This document shows positions 41,960-52,461 of a stretch of 64,000 nt of DNA, piece after piece. The DNA comes from Arabidopsis thaliana (taxonomy: Eukaryota > Streptophyta > Magnoliopsida > Brassicales > Brassicaceae), in contig NC_003076.8 of the NCBI RefSeq assembly GCF_000001735.4, positions 17,859,835-17,923,834 of the forward strand, in the 5' to 3' direction. How positions within the stretch are numbered: position 1 is the stretch's first letter; every line of letters starts with the position of its first letter. A program made the position numbers and the translations under genes. Under the pieces are notes generated by a model. It ran no database searches. It was not told where the DNA came from and was given only the letters and a program-made list of their open reading frames with translations.

Positions 41960-43524
41960 TTAGATGTCGTCAACGGATTTCAGTAGCGGAATGCTCTGTT
42001 CATCACAGAAGAAATCTGTTGGATCAACGCTTGTTTTCACTCTCACCAATCTCTCGAAATTGTTCTTGAAATACTTCACTCCCCAACTCTTCCCTTCCTC
42101 GTACTTTGTCTCTTCCTTTCCAAGATACATTCCCAAATCAAGATCCATGAAGTTGACATAAGCTCTTCTTGGAGATTTCGAAACATAAGGAGTCATAAGA
42201 TTGTAAACGCTCTCAACCCATTTCAGATACTTCTCTGTTTCCATCTTGTTCTTGTCTTCCTCTTCTCTCCAAAAAGCCAGATACTGAATCTCATAGAGAT
42301 TCCCTTTTCGATGTGGGAATGACGTTTCGTGCTCTGCGATTTCACTCATTTTTCCACCATATGGAGTTAATATAACCTTTGCAAGCCGAGCCTCAGGCGC
42401 CTCTAATCGCCTCCATAGCGCTTGAATTGCAGCCTCGGGTATCGGTTCTTGGACAAAGTCGTCTTTACCCTTGAAAGACAGAGATGTACGCTTCCGATTC
42501 GCGAGAACACCAAGAGACTCTCCTTTAGAGAAATCAGCAAACCAGAGTGCAGATTCAACCCAACTCATCTCTGTGCAGTCTTGGATATCAAGACCTAATT
42601 CTGGAAACTTTTCTTCCATCAAGGCCAAGAGATTATTCACCGGACCAAGATAGAGTCCAGTAAACAAAGCCTGCACAGAGTTTTCGTTTGATCTCTCCAA
42701 CGTTGCGCTGATGAAAAGATCTTCAGGGACCTTATCCGCAACATACTGCCACTTGTTGATGATCCTAACGGCCTCTTTCTCCGATGTTTCTGGACTTTAA
42801 ACACGGTGACCGTGGACGGAACATCGACTAACTTAATCTTCCATGATAGTACAACACCAAAGCTCGATCCACCGCCTCCACGAATCGCCCAAAAGTAATC
42901 CTCACCCATTGCTTGTCGGTCAAGAATCCTCCCACGTGCGTCAACCACAAGTGCATCGATTATGTTATCCGCTGCTAAACCGTATTTTCTAAGCAACGTG
43001 CCGTAACCTCCGCCGCTAAACTGGCCTCCGACGCCAACGGTTGGGTGGATACTGGCTGGGAAAGCAAGAGACCGAACCCAACCAGTCCGGTTTTCGACGT
43101 CTAATGATATAGACCGAAGATTCCTCAGATCGATGACGACGTATGGTTTGTTGTACGCAATGTAAGATTGACCTTCCCAGCCGTGACCGGCGCTGCGAGT
43201 CCTTACGTGGATTCCGTGAAGCAGTGCGCATCTGATCACGGTTTGAACGTCACTGGCTCTAACCGGAGTGACGATTGAGACCGGTTTAGGTGTTTCGGGA
43301 ACCGAGAATCTTGGGTTTTGTATGGAAGAATCCAAGATGGAAAAAAGGGATGAGTCTTTGGAAGTGTGTATGATTTTGGATACGATGGTGTTGTCGTTAA
43401 TCCGGTGAGAAAGACACTTAAGAAAGTCTTCGTGGTTATTGGTATGAGCTAAAACAAGAGTAGAGAGAGGAGAAACATACAGTAGAAAGAGTAAGAGAGA
43501 GAGCAAAGAGTTTGAGAACTCTAT
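41960..43524 (-). pseudogene. BBE-like FAD oxidase pseudogene, sister of BBE28
   Basis: A full-length copy very similar to BBE28 with three visible lesions. The start codon position reads ATA (43524-43522) where BBE28 has ATG followed by the same GAGTTCTCAA. A 51-bp in-frame deletion near 43070 removes the 17 residues containing GATAGELYYEIGK, part of the FAD-binding fold. One T is missing near 42787 compared with BBE28's TTTT, shifting the frame in the middle of the protein. The flavin histidine survives (SAGHGWEG) and the cysteine site is His (SIHPTVG), as in BBE28. I recall an At5g44417-type pseudogene here but cannot verify it. The VANDAL insertion lies 250 bp downstream. Confidence 0.9.
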
Positions 43525-44254
43525 TTTTGTAAAGATTGGTGATGGTAGAGAGTGTGTGAAGATTGACTGAATTTATAGAAAAAAGAAGTAGGGAGAAGCC
43601 CTAACTTTTTGGACCCTAAAGAGGTTTGACGTCAAAGAAAATCCCAAATATAAAAATTGATAAATCGTCATTCAATCACAAAATGAGTAGATTGAACTAT
43701 ATATTTTTTTTTCATTTCTAAAAACGAATATTTCAAATTAAAAGAAAGGTATATAAAATGTAGTCAGGTCCAGAAACGTTGGTTTAAAGTATACATATCA
43801 CTATTTAGTACTACTATGATGAGTCATATGATTATTTTTTTGATGAAGAAGTACTCCTATATGATGAGTCATAACTCATAAGATAAGAACATGATAAGGA
43901 ATAGAAAAGATGCAAAAAAAAAATATAAAGAATATAAGTTGGGTATGGTAGCCCATATATCTTTCAAGCGCAATTTTATTATTAGCACTCATCGATCGTA
44001 TTATGTCATTTCACAAAATTATGGTTTTGACACATTTCACATTAAGTTTTTACAAAAACCATCTAGTTATTTTTGGAATTTGAATGTTCAAAACAAAAAA
44101 TACAGAAATAATATATTCTTTAGCTTCAAAATATATGATGTTGTTTTTGTATATAGATTAAAAATAATTTATTTTGTTCATTTAAAACTAAACTATCATT
44201 TATTATCTACCTAAGTATGATTCAACCAATAATATAAATGATCTACTATTGTTT

Positions 44255-44500
44255 AAAGATAATGGAGTAGCTATGACGATCATCTATTAATAGCGAGAGT
44301 GTTACGATTGCATAGTTAAGAACTCGCATGTGGCTTAATCTTTTGGGTGGTAACAAAATCTTGCAGACCTTTTTGGTTTTGCGTGCGGATATGTATAGGA
44401 TTTTTTTGCAATCGTAAAGATCAACCAAATTAATAAGAGTAATAACACATGATGCTATGAGTCTTCTACGCATGTCTTGTCTTCTGCATGTGCGGATTCT
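44255..44500. repeat. Block shared with the BBE28 upstream region
   Basis: GGTAACAAAATCTTGCAGAC at 44347 and GATGCTATGAGTCTTCTACG at 44452 align in the same order with 53854-54070 (GGAACAAAATATTGCAGACA and GATGCGATGAGTTTTCTACA). Together with the matching downstream flanks, this shows a segmental duplication that included gene, promoter and far upstream DNA. Confidence 0.7.
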
Positions 44501-44747
44501 TGCATCTAACGAAACCCTAAACACAGTCACGGAAACACACGAAATTTATTAATCATGGACTATAGTGGCGTTTGTTTACCAATATATCTTTAGTGATCCC
44601 GGTATCTTGGTCCTCGGGTTTTGATCCTTAGTTATGACAAGATAATGCTATCTCTAAACAAATGACGTTTCTTCTTACATAACAATTTATTTTCTAGGAT
44701 GTTTATATATTTTTATTTATTAATGTTTATAGTTTTTCGATACAAAA

Positions 44748-45013
44748 AATACTCTCTCTTCTCCTAAATGATTAATTTTCTAGAAAAAAATACATTTTGT
44801 AAAAGATTGATTTTTTAAGTCTTCCATGCAATATTTATTGGTTAGTATTGGTGAATTGTAATTTTCAAGAAAAATAGTTAATTATCATTGATTTAGAATT
44901 ATAGAAAACTATAAAACACAAAAAAATAATACATTTATAATCAATATTTAATATATTTTCTTATTATGTGTGTTTTTTCTAAAAAGTAAATCTTTAAGGA
45001 ACATAGGAAGTAT
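44748..45013. mobile_element. MITE with imperfect terminal inverted repeats
   Basis: The left end AATACTCTCTCTTCTCCTAA and the complement of the right end AATACTTCCTATGTTCCTTA are about 265 bp apart. Both ends continue into TTAATTTTCTAG / TTTACTTTTTAG. The element is AT-rich and noncoding. Confidence 0.55.
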
Positions 45014-45873
45014 TAGTATTATAAATATTTGAATTTATGTACTACTAGCTCATATCTCATAGTTAAAAATTAATTTTTGGTTAGAGAAAATATTACATTT
45101 ATAAGTAAATATTACTATATTTTAATTTGTGTAAATATTTTTAAAAGTTGATCTTTATTTGTCCTCTTAAAGGATATATTGACCGGTTAATCTTGGGTCT
45201 GGAAGACTAAAGCTTATGCTTGACTTTTTTAATACCTTTAGTCCATCAAAAATAAAAATAACAACTGAACCAACCTTTCTCTATTTTTATTTTCATACTC
45301 TATTTTTGCTTCTATTTCACTCCAACTCATCTCTATTTTCATTTTTAAAATAAAGATTACTATTTTTTTCTTCTATTTTTTCTTCTAACAAATAGAGATC
45401 TCTATTTTTATTCTAATAGTTCCTAAAAAATAGAGATCTTTATTTTTTCTTTATATTTAGAAAAAAATAGAAATAACCATTGCAAATAATGTGAGAAAGG
45501 AGAAAAAGTAAAAATATTTGAAGATGACAACCCCTAAAGAAAGTTATTTGACGAATGACGAAGAAAGTAAAATTTGTACCAAACCAAAAAAGCAACATCG
45601 TTTATTACCAATTCTTATCCCCTTGACAATTTAATATTGCTAACGTCTAGAAATATTTGATTATGTATTTAAAATGATTCTCCTTGTTTAGGTAGTATCA
45701 AGTAGGTAACAAGTATGTATATCTCTTATATTTTTTCATTAAATGGAACACCTAATCAGTTGTTGTCATGATAACCATCTCTATGATACCAAATCACGTG
45801 ATGCAAGATACTATCAACTTTGAGATAAATATGCTATTCTATAAATATGTTAGCTCGCCATAGTCAATCCAAA

Positions 45874-46069
45874 CAGGGGCGGACTTGTAAAACTTTTCAA
45901 TGGGTGGAAAATGTTACTAAGAAGATTTGAACCTATTACCTCATACATTTAAATGGTTTATTACTAAACAATCTGCCACTGTGCTTAATCTGTTTTGGTA
46001 TCAAAACGTTAACTACTTATATATTACTGGGGCAAGTGCCCCCACAATTCATCATGTGGGTCCGCCATG
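45874..46069. mobile_element. hAT-like MITE, 196 bp, perfect 8-bp duplication
   Basis: The terminal sequences CAGGGGCGGAC and (complement of the right end) CATGGCGGAC are inverted repeats. AATCCAAA at 45866-45873 and 46070-46077 is an exact 8-bp target duplication, as expected for hAT. It lies directly against the CYP71A-like relic. Confidence 0.8.
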
Positions 46070-46077
46070 AATCCAAA

Positions 46078-46625
46078 ACAGATTCCGGGACAACGCCTTC
46101 TACCTGATCCAAATGGGTGTACATGTAGCCTTGTCCTTTAAACTCCACAAGCAAATCTAAATGCCTCTCTGGCCTAAATTCTTTTGCATCTGCTCCCAAA
46201 ATTGTCGTGTCTCTTAGATTGCCCAAGCATTAGTTATCAGTCATCACCTGAATTCCCACGTAGGTTCTTTAAAATTTCACTAAATATGTAATTATTTAAA
46301 AAAAAACAAATCAAGGTAGATATGATTTTACCAATGTTCCTGCAGCAATATCATATCCTTTAAATTTTATATCTTAATATAGTCCTCAGAGAATTATTGG
46401 AAATGGAGGATGCAAACGTACCACTTCGTTTTTTAATAACTAAGAGGTTCTAAACCTATGTGGGGACTAGAGCATTTTACTTGCTTCTTCTACTTTATCA
46501 TCCATCCCGCATGCCTCTATTCATGCCAAACCAGGAATGTATTCACCAAGCGGGAAATATCCTGAGAGCTCCAAAGTCTTTCTGATTATCTCCTTAACAT
46601 TGTTATATTAGATCATGTTAAGTTT
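46078..46625 (-). pseudogene. Cytochrome P450 relic, CYP71A-like
   Basis: Minus-strand pieces in collinear order match a CYP71A-type P450. NVKEIIRKTLELSGYFPLGE then YIPGLA, a stop where Trp is expected, then IEACGMDDKVEEASK (46620-46470). Later, TNAWAI (about 46225), a disrupted W-E-D-A segment, and EFRPERHLDLLVEFKGQG (about 46180-46120), the conserved Arg region before the heme loop. The parts in between are degraded or deleted and the heme-binding cysteine loop is absent. Intact relatives are ER-bound monooxygenases of specialised metabolism. The gene fragment is bounded by a hAT-like MITE. Confidence 0.7.
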
Positions 46626-46839
46626 ATAGGCTTCTAATTCAAATCTAATTAGTAATGAGTTGATTGGCATATGATTCTTATATAGTAATCAAGTTCTTTC
46701 CTATCTTTGTTGATTTAGGATCTTTCCCTTTTGGACCTAAATTCACAAAATCTGATTATCCAGATCCATATCCAATTTTGACAGATCCATGATTTCATTA
46801 CCCTGATGCGGATCCAACCACCTGAATTAATATCACCCC

Positions 46840-47110
46840 TGCTTTCATGAGTGTATATAAACAACGGGGTTGGAAATGAAATGGTGAGTTATTATTTTCC
46901 TTGTCAACGTGAACATACAATAACACAGTTAAACCCACAAAATAAACACATTTCCCTCTTCTACTAGACAATATTAACTTGCAAGTAGGTAATAATAGTA
47001 GATAAGATGCACCGTCGATGGCTGGTTTTTCAACCACATATCGGGCTGCCTCTCTATCAAATGTAACATAAGCAACCGGTTAATTTGACTTGGTCAAGAC
47101 TCTCAATATA
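46840..47110 (-). promoter_or_regulatory. Orphan PDF1.2-type promoter relic
   Basis: This stretch aligns with the promoters of PDF1.2a and PDF1.2c in the same order: a TATA-like GTATATAAACA (46853), GAAATGGTGAGTTATT, then GATGGCTGGTTTTTCAACCA (47018), GTAACATAAGC and GGTTAATTTGACTTGGTCAA (about 47080). No defensin coding sequence follows on the minus strand. It appears to be the promoter of a lost third tandem copy. Confidence 0.6.
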
Positions 47111-47381
47111 ATTAAATAGTTCAATGTTTAGAATCAGAGTTTGAAAGAAACATGTGGGACATGAACAAAGAAGAAGAAGAATAAAGATTCAGTGGTCCTG
47201 TTGTAGACAAAATATGGAAGTAGTCTTACGTCGTACATAAATTATTTTTATATTATTGTAACAACAACGGGAAAATAAACATTAAAACAGAAATATGCAT
47301 GTCATAAAGTTACTCATAGAGTGACAGAGACTTATTTTATGTAAAATACACACGATTTAGCACCAAAGATTATTGGTAGAT

Positions 47382-47716
47382 TTAACATGGGACGTAACAG
47401 ATACACTTGTGTGCTGGGAAGACATAGTTGCATGATCCATGTTTGGCTCCTTCAAGGTTAATGCACTGATTCTTGCATGCATTACTGTTTCCGCAAACCC
47501 CTGACCATGTCCCACTTGGCTTCTCGCACAACTTCTGTGCTTCCACCATTGCCGGTGCGTCTGCATATATATGCATACATCAGTCAAGAATAATTATCAA
47601 ATAAACTAAAATTACATTTAAACACATTTCCAATAAGAACATTATTACTCACCGAAAGCAGCAAAGAGAACAAGAGCAGCGAAGATAAGGGTGATGATGG
47701 AAGCAAACTTAGCCAT
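47382..47716 (-). CDS. PDF1.2a: Plant defensin, 80 aa precursor
   Basis: Exons 47716-47653 and 47560-47382 with a 92-bp intron that splits an Asp codon within the secretion signal. The 80-residue precursor starts [20 protein letters not shown]. The mature peptide begins at QKLCEKPSG (residue 30) and has eight cysteines for four disulfides and a gamma-core [12 protein letters not shown]. Plant defensins of this type are secreted antifungal peptides. PDF1.2a (At5g44420) is the standard marker of the jasmonate/ethylene defence branch. The sequence matches my recollection of that protein exactly. Confidence 0.97.
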
Positions 47717-47790
47717 GATGATTATTACTATTTTGTTTTCAATGTATAGATGTATGTGTTGTGTGAAGAAATAAGCCAAAGATCAACGTC

Positions 47791-48027
47791 TATTTATAAT
47801 GAAATGGTAGTGGGTTAATCTTCTACTTGTGCATCGTACAATAACGTGGTAACCCCACACATTAAACAGACATCATCTTCCCGTAGCCAATATCAAAAGA
47901 TAAGATCTTGCTTTTTGTTTGTTGATGGCTGGTTTCTCCACCACATATATTTCTCTGTCGATATCTAAAGTAACCTAAGCGGCTGCTTCGGCTTTTAGCT
48001 AATGCTACATCGTTCACATGGGCGGCT
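47791..48027 (-). promoter_or_regulatory. PDF1.2a promoter: TATA box and GCC box
   Basis: On the minus strand, TATAAATA lies at 47798-47791 and AGCCGCC, a GCC box, at 48027-48021. The distance puts the GCC box about 255-261 bases before the likely transcription start, where the ERF-binding GCC box of PDF1.2a was described. A partial AGCCGC occurs at about 47983. The GCC box is bound by ethylene response factors such as ERF1 and ORA59. Confidence 0.85.
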
Positions 48028-48029
48028 GG

Positions 48030-49257
48030 TTAATCTGAATGGATTAAGACTCAAGAAAATAATATCTTAACCAAGCCATAGTTACACAAGTATATTGATG
48101 TCAGAGATTCTCGCGGTTAGGACAAGTGCAGACTGTGCAGTTCATAGTCTGACCTTCGTCATCGTCGAACAAATACAACATTTTTCGATTAGAGGATCAC
48201 CCCTAGACATATAGATCGTTGTGGACTAAACATATGGTTTGGTTGATCTCAAGAGCAGCATTGTTCCGCCAAGTTTGCAGAACAAGGAACCGTTCTCGCG
48301 TAGTTTCGCCATTTATATATCCCTGGGACACACCTATTACTGAAAATTGGATGATTCATCAATATTTTGCTCTCACCGTCGGTAGGTTTTCAAACTATCG
48401 AAGGGACAAAGAAACGATTGGTACCGGAGGAACGGAGAGGGCAGGAACCTAAAAGTTAGCTTAGTTGGCTATTGATAAACAAACTATAGTTGATTGTGGC
48501 CTTAAACGTAATGGACTATCGACATGCATGGTCTGACCGCAAGTGAGAGGCTCAGGGTAATTTAAAAAAAAACATTAACGGTGTTGTCAGTCATCAAAAT
48601 TTTGTAGATTAGCTATAAAGGTATTATTCGTAAATTCGTAAACAACGACATTCAACAAAATAACTGCAAATTTTAACTAACTTAATAAATAAAAAAGGAA
48701 AAACCGAACATTATAAGAGATCAGAATTTAAATTTGTAAAAGTATAGATTAATTCTTTTTAAACTTGGGAAATACATATTTTTGTAGGGCTTAGAACTTT
48801 TGCTTTGGAATGAGGATTAAAATTTGGGTTTAGATTTATGATTATAAATTTACATAGGCAACATGATATATATTGTGAGTTAACCCCAAATTTGGACATG
48901 AAAGTAGAAACGATGCACCTCGGGATATCGATGCGGCGATGCATGCTGCATATAAAGCTTGTCCCAATGTCCATAAAATTCTCGACACGCCCGTTTTACA
49001 TTTATAAATCCCTATCTTTATCATTTTGATTTAATATTTTTTTAATATGTTCAAGATTTTCACCCCAATCATGTATTTTTATGGGATATGATGAAACAGT
49101 CCAACGTCGTACATAATTTTTTAGTATTATTATAACAAGGAGAAACCAAACATAAAAACATAAACATATATGCATGTCATAAAGTCACTCATAGAGTGAC
49201 ACCGACTTATTTAAAGTAAAATACACACACGATCAAGCACCAAAGATTTTTGGTAGA
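48030..49257. other. Spacer between the two PDF1.2 genes
   Basis: Far upstream DNA of PDF1.2a and the 3' flank of PDF1.2c; the CATGTCATAAAGT(T/C)ACTCATAGAGTGACA stretch before the stop codons occurs near 47298 and again near 49174, showing the duplication covers the 3' flanks. No other gene is visible. Confidence 0.5.
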
Positions 49258-49610
49258 TTAACATGGGACGTAACAGATACATTTGTGAGCTGGGAAGACA
49301 TAGTTGCAAGATCCATGTTTTGCTCCCTCAAGGTTAATGCACTGATTCTTGCATGCATTACTGTTTCCGCAAACGCCTGACCATGTCCCACTTGGCTTCT
49401 CGCACAACTTCTGTGCTTCCACCATTGTTGGTGCTTCTGCATATATATACACCCCTTGTTAATTATCAATCAATCTAAAAGAGAAAGAAAAATCAAAGTT
49501 TTTTTTCCATGCATATATATGACAATTATATAAGATCTTTACTCACCAAAAGCAGCAAAGAGAACAAGAGCAGCGAAAAGGAAGGTGATGATGGTAGCAG
49601 ACTTAGCCAT
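49258..49610 (-). CDS. PDF1.2c: Plant defensin, 80 aa precursor
   Basis: Exons 49610-49547 and 49436-49258; the 110-bp intron is in the same position as in PDF1.2a. The mature peptide from QKLCEKPSG to the end is identical in sequence to PDF1.2a. All differences fall in the signal/leader ([14 protein letters not shown]..., EAPTMVEA versus DAPAMVEA). That suggests purifying selection or gene conversion on the mature part. It is the syntenic neighbour At5g44430. Confidence 0.96.
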
Positions 49611-49693
49611 GACTATTATACTTTTGCTTTGCAATGTATGTCTTTTGTATGTTTGAATGTGGGATGTGAAGAAATAAGCATAAGATCAACCTC

Positions 49694-49978
49694 TATTTAT
49701 AGTGAACTGATGAAGAAGAGTTAGTCTTTTACATGTCATCATGTCAACCCCACGTAGTAAACACAGACTGTAATCTATAGTAGATATTAAATCGTAAATA
49801 GCTAATAATAGAAGATATCATGATGTTGACTAATCAATACTTGATGGCTGGTTTCTCCACCACTTATCTTTACATATGAAAGGCTGCCTGATCTATCATC
49901 TATCTAATGTAACTTAAGCGGGAGGCTGCGTTGGCTTTGAGGTAATGCTTCATCGTTCGATTGTTCACATGGGCTGCT
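49694..49978 (-). promoter_or_regulatory. PDF1.2c promoter: TATA box and altered GCC box
   Basis: TATAAATA lies at 49701-49694 on the minus strand. At the place aligned with the PDF1.2a GCC box, the sequence is AGCAGCC (49978-49972), with A replacing a C inside the GCCGCC core. The surrounding CATGGGC.GCTGGTTAAT context is conserved. No other GCCGCC was found between this site and the start codon. Confidence 0.75.
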
Positions 49979-49979
49979 G

Positions 49980-50859
49980 GTTAATTTGACTTGTTCAAGA
50001 CTCAATATATTCTATTTTCGATGAAAAAAATATAATTAAGAAGGTTATCTCTGATTTTTTTTTTTTTTTTTTGCAAGTGAGCCCAAGTCTTATTAACATA
50101 AGTTGTAGTGATTGGCAGAGATTTTCCGACGTTCGTTGAATGAGAGATTATAAAGGTAGAAGAGGAAACTAGAACTTTAAGGATACCAGCCCCGCCTAAA
50201 GAAAGACAAATTGGCCTTTGGGTTAAAAGACAATTGGGCTTTCTATCATCAAAATGTTTTTCTTAGAACTATTTTTAATAATGTTTTTGATTTTTTATTA
50301 TAAAAAAATAATTTCAAAATTATCACTAGACACACAAAAATAAAAATAAGAGATGGTGAATTACAGTGTTCCGAGTACATTATGTCGACCTACTTAAGAT
50401 AATGAATGATTTAGATTAAAATTAAAATTAAATCGATTAAGATTATTACCATAGATAGATCTAAGACCAAATAGAGGAAGAAGATTCATACAGGTCAAAA
50501 CATCTAATCTCTGTTTTTGTTCAACTATCAAATTCCGTTAATGTTCCATTAGGGTTCGAGATTCGTTGCTTGACCTAATTCCAGCATAAATGTTTCTTGA
50601 AGAAACAGTGGTTTTAACGAGGAGAGGATTAATTACACACCTAATCTTTGTTTCTGTGATGTCTTTTTATTTAGTTTCACTTGCTTGCGCTTGAAGAAAC
50701 TTGTTTTTAGTTACACACTTCAAACATGAAAAGTTTATTCAACACACATATCACAATTCACAATCACACACATAAGTTACACACTTGACGCATAATATTC
50801 AACACGCACAGATGATTTCACAGAGAAAAGGGACTAATAAAAAACTTCAAATGATATCT
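49980..50859. other. Spacer and BBE28 3' flank
   Basis: A poly-T run lies at 50057-50072. From about 50550 the sequence aligns with 41711-41959 (GAGATTCGTTGCTTGACCTA versus GAGATTGATTTCTTGACCTA), the downstream flank of the BBE-like pseudogene. No gene. Confidence 0.55.
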
Positions 50860-52461
50860 TCAGGTAACTTTGTTCACCAGAGGAATGCTCTGTTCATCGC
50901 AGAAGAAATCTGTTGGATCAACCCTAGTCTTCACTCTCACCAATCTCTCGAAATTGTTCTTGAAATACTTCACTCCCCAACTCTTTCCTTCCTCGTACTT
51001 TGTCTTCTTCTTTCCAAGATACATACCCAAATCCATATCCTTGAAATTGACATAAGCTCCTCTTGGAGATTTCGAAACATATGGAGTCATAAATTCGTAA
51101 ACGCTATCGACCCATTTCAGATATTTATCTGTCTCCGTCTTGTTCTTGTCTTCCTCTTCTCTCCAGTAAGCCACATACTGAATCTCATAGAGATTCCCTC
51201 CTCGATGTGGGAATGGTGTTTCGTACTCTGCCATTTCACTCATTTTCCCACCAAATGGAGTTAATATGATCTTTCCAAGCCGAGCCTCGGGGGCTTCTAA
51301 TCGCCTCCATATCTCTTGAATTGCAGCCTCGGGTATCGGTTCTTGGACAAAATCATCTTTGCCTTTGAAAGATAGAGATGTACGCTCACGATTCGTGAGA
51401 ACACCAAGAGATTCTCCTTTAGGGAAATCAGCAAACCAGAGTACAGACTCAATCCAACTCATCTCTTCACAACCTTCTTTCTCAAGACCTAGTTCCGGAA
51501 ACTTTTCTTCCATCAACGCCAATAGATTGTTCACCGGACCAATATATAGTCCAGTGAACAAAGCGTGTACTGCGTTCTTGTTTGATCTCTCCAATGTTGT
51601 CCTAATGAAAAGATCATCAGGAACCTTATCTGCAGCATATTGCCATTTCTTGATGATCCTAACGGCCTCTTTCTTCGATGTTTTCTGGACTTTAAACACG
51701 GTAATTGTGGATGGAACATCGACTAATTTAACCTTCCACGATAGTATAACACCGAAGCTTGATCCGCCCCCTCCACGAATAGCCCAAAAGTAATCCTCGC
51801 CCATTGCTTGTCGGTCAAGAATCCTCCCACTCGCGTCAACCACAAGTGCATCGATTATGTTATCCGCAGCTAAACCGTATTTCCTTAGCAATGTGCCATA
51901 ACCACCACCGCTAAATTGTCCGCCTACACCAACGGTTGGGTGAATACCGGCCGGGAAAGCAAGAGATTTGGTGGTTTTCCCAATCTCATAATACAATTCC
52001 CCAGCCGTTGCTCCGGTTTGGACCCAACCTGTCCGGTTATCAACGTCTAATGATATAGACCGAAGATTCCTTAAATCGATGACAGCGAATGGTTTGTTGT
52101 ACGCAATGTAAGAGAGACCTTCGTAGCAGTGACCGGCGCTCCGAGTCCTTACATGAATTCCATGCAGCTGTGCGCATCTGATCACAGTTTGAACGTCACT
52201 GGCTTTAACGGGAGTGATGATTGAGACCGGTTTAGGTGTTTCGGAAACCGAGAATCTTGGATTTTGTATCGAAGAATCCAATATGGAAAAAAAGGAAGAG
52301 TCTTTGGAAGTGTGTATGACTTTGGGTTCGACGGTGTTGTCGTTCATTCGGTAAGAAAGACACTTAAGAAAGTCTTCATGGTTGGAGCCATGAGCTGAAA
52401 CAAGAGGAGAAATATTCAGTGAAAAGAGTAAAATAGTAAACAAAAAGCTTGAGAACTCCAT
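50860..52461 (-). CDS. BBE28: BBE-like FAD oxidase with His at the flavin-cysteine site, 533 aa
   Basis: A single exon; the ATG at 52461 is followed by a signal peptide (about 1-23), and the 533-residue length fits recalled At5g44440. The frame stays open upstream to 52701 but without signal-like sequence. His111 (SAGHCYEG) can carry the histidyl FAD bond. Residue 174 is His (GIHPTVG) in place of Cys, so the flavin is monocovalent. A crystal structure of AtBBE-like 28 describing an active site special to Brassicaceae is known to me. AYVNFKDMDLG has Phe where BBE23-26 have Tyr, and the tail is FFCDEQSIPLV. It is the intact sister of the pseudogene at 42-43.5 kb. Confidence 0.95.
   Translation of the reverse strand: MEFSSFLFTILLFSLNISPLVSAHGSNHEDFLKCLSYRMNDNTVEPKVIHTSKDSSFFSILDSSIQNPRFSVSETPKPVSIITPVKASDVQTVIRCAQLHGIHVRTRSAGHCYEGLSYIAYNKPFAVIDLRNLRSISLDVDNRTGWVQTGATAGELYYEIGKTTKSLAFPAGIHPTVGVGGQFSGGGYGTLLRKYGLAADNIIDALVVDASGRILDRQAMGEDYFWAIRGGGGSSFGVILSWKVKLVDVPSTITVFKVQKTSKKEAVRIIKKWQYAADKVPDDLFIRTTLERSNKNAVHALFTGLYIGPVNNLLALMEEKFPELGLEKEGCEEMSWIESVLWFADFPKGESLGVLTNRERTSLSFKGKDDFVQEPIPEAAIQEIWRRLEAPEARLGKIILTPFGGKMSEMAEYETPFPHRGGNLYEIQYVAYWREEEDKNKTETDKYLKWVDSVYEFMTPYVSKSPRGAYVNFKDMDLGMYLGKKKTKYEEGKSWGVKYFKNNFERLVRVKTRVDPTDFFCDEQSIPLVNKVT

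Larger units (their letters stand above)
43525..45865. other. Upstream region of the BBE-like pseudogene
   Basis: AT-rich DNA holding a block duplicated upstream of BBE28 (44255-44500), a MITE (44748-45013) and a tract of ATAGAGATCTCTATTTTTAT-like sequence at 45280-45480 that looks like a degraded MITE. No gene. Confidence 0.5.

Noticed and set aside
44246-44530. 94-codon minus-strand frame as a gene
   Set aside because: It lies in a block duplicated upstream of BBE28 where the frame is not preserved.
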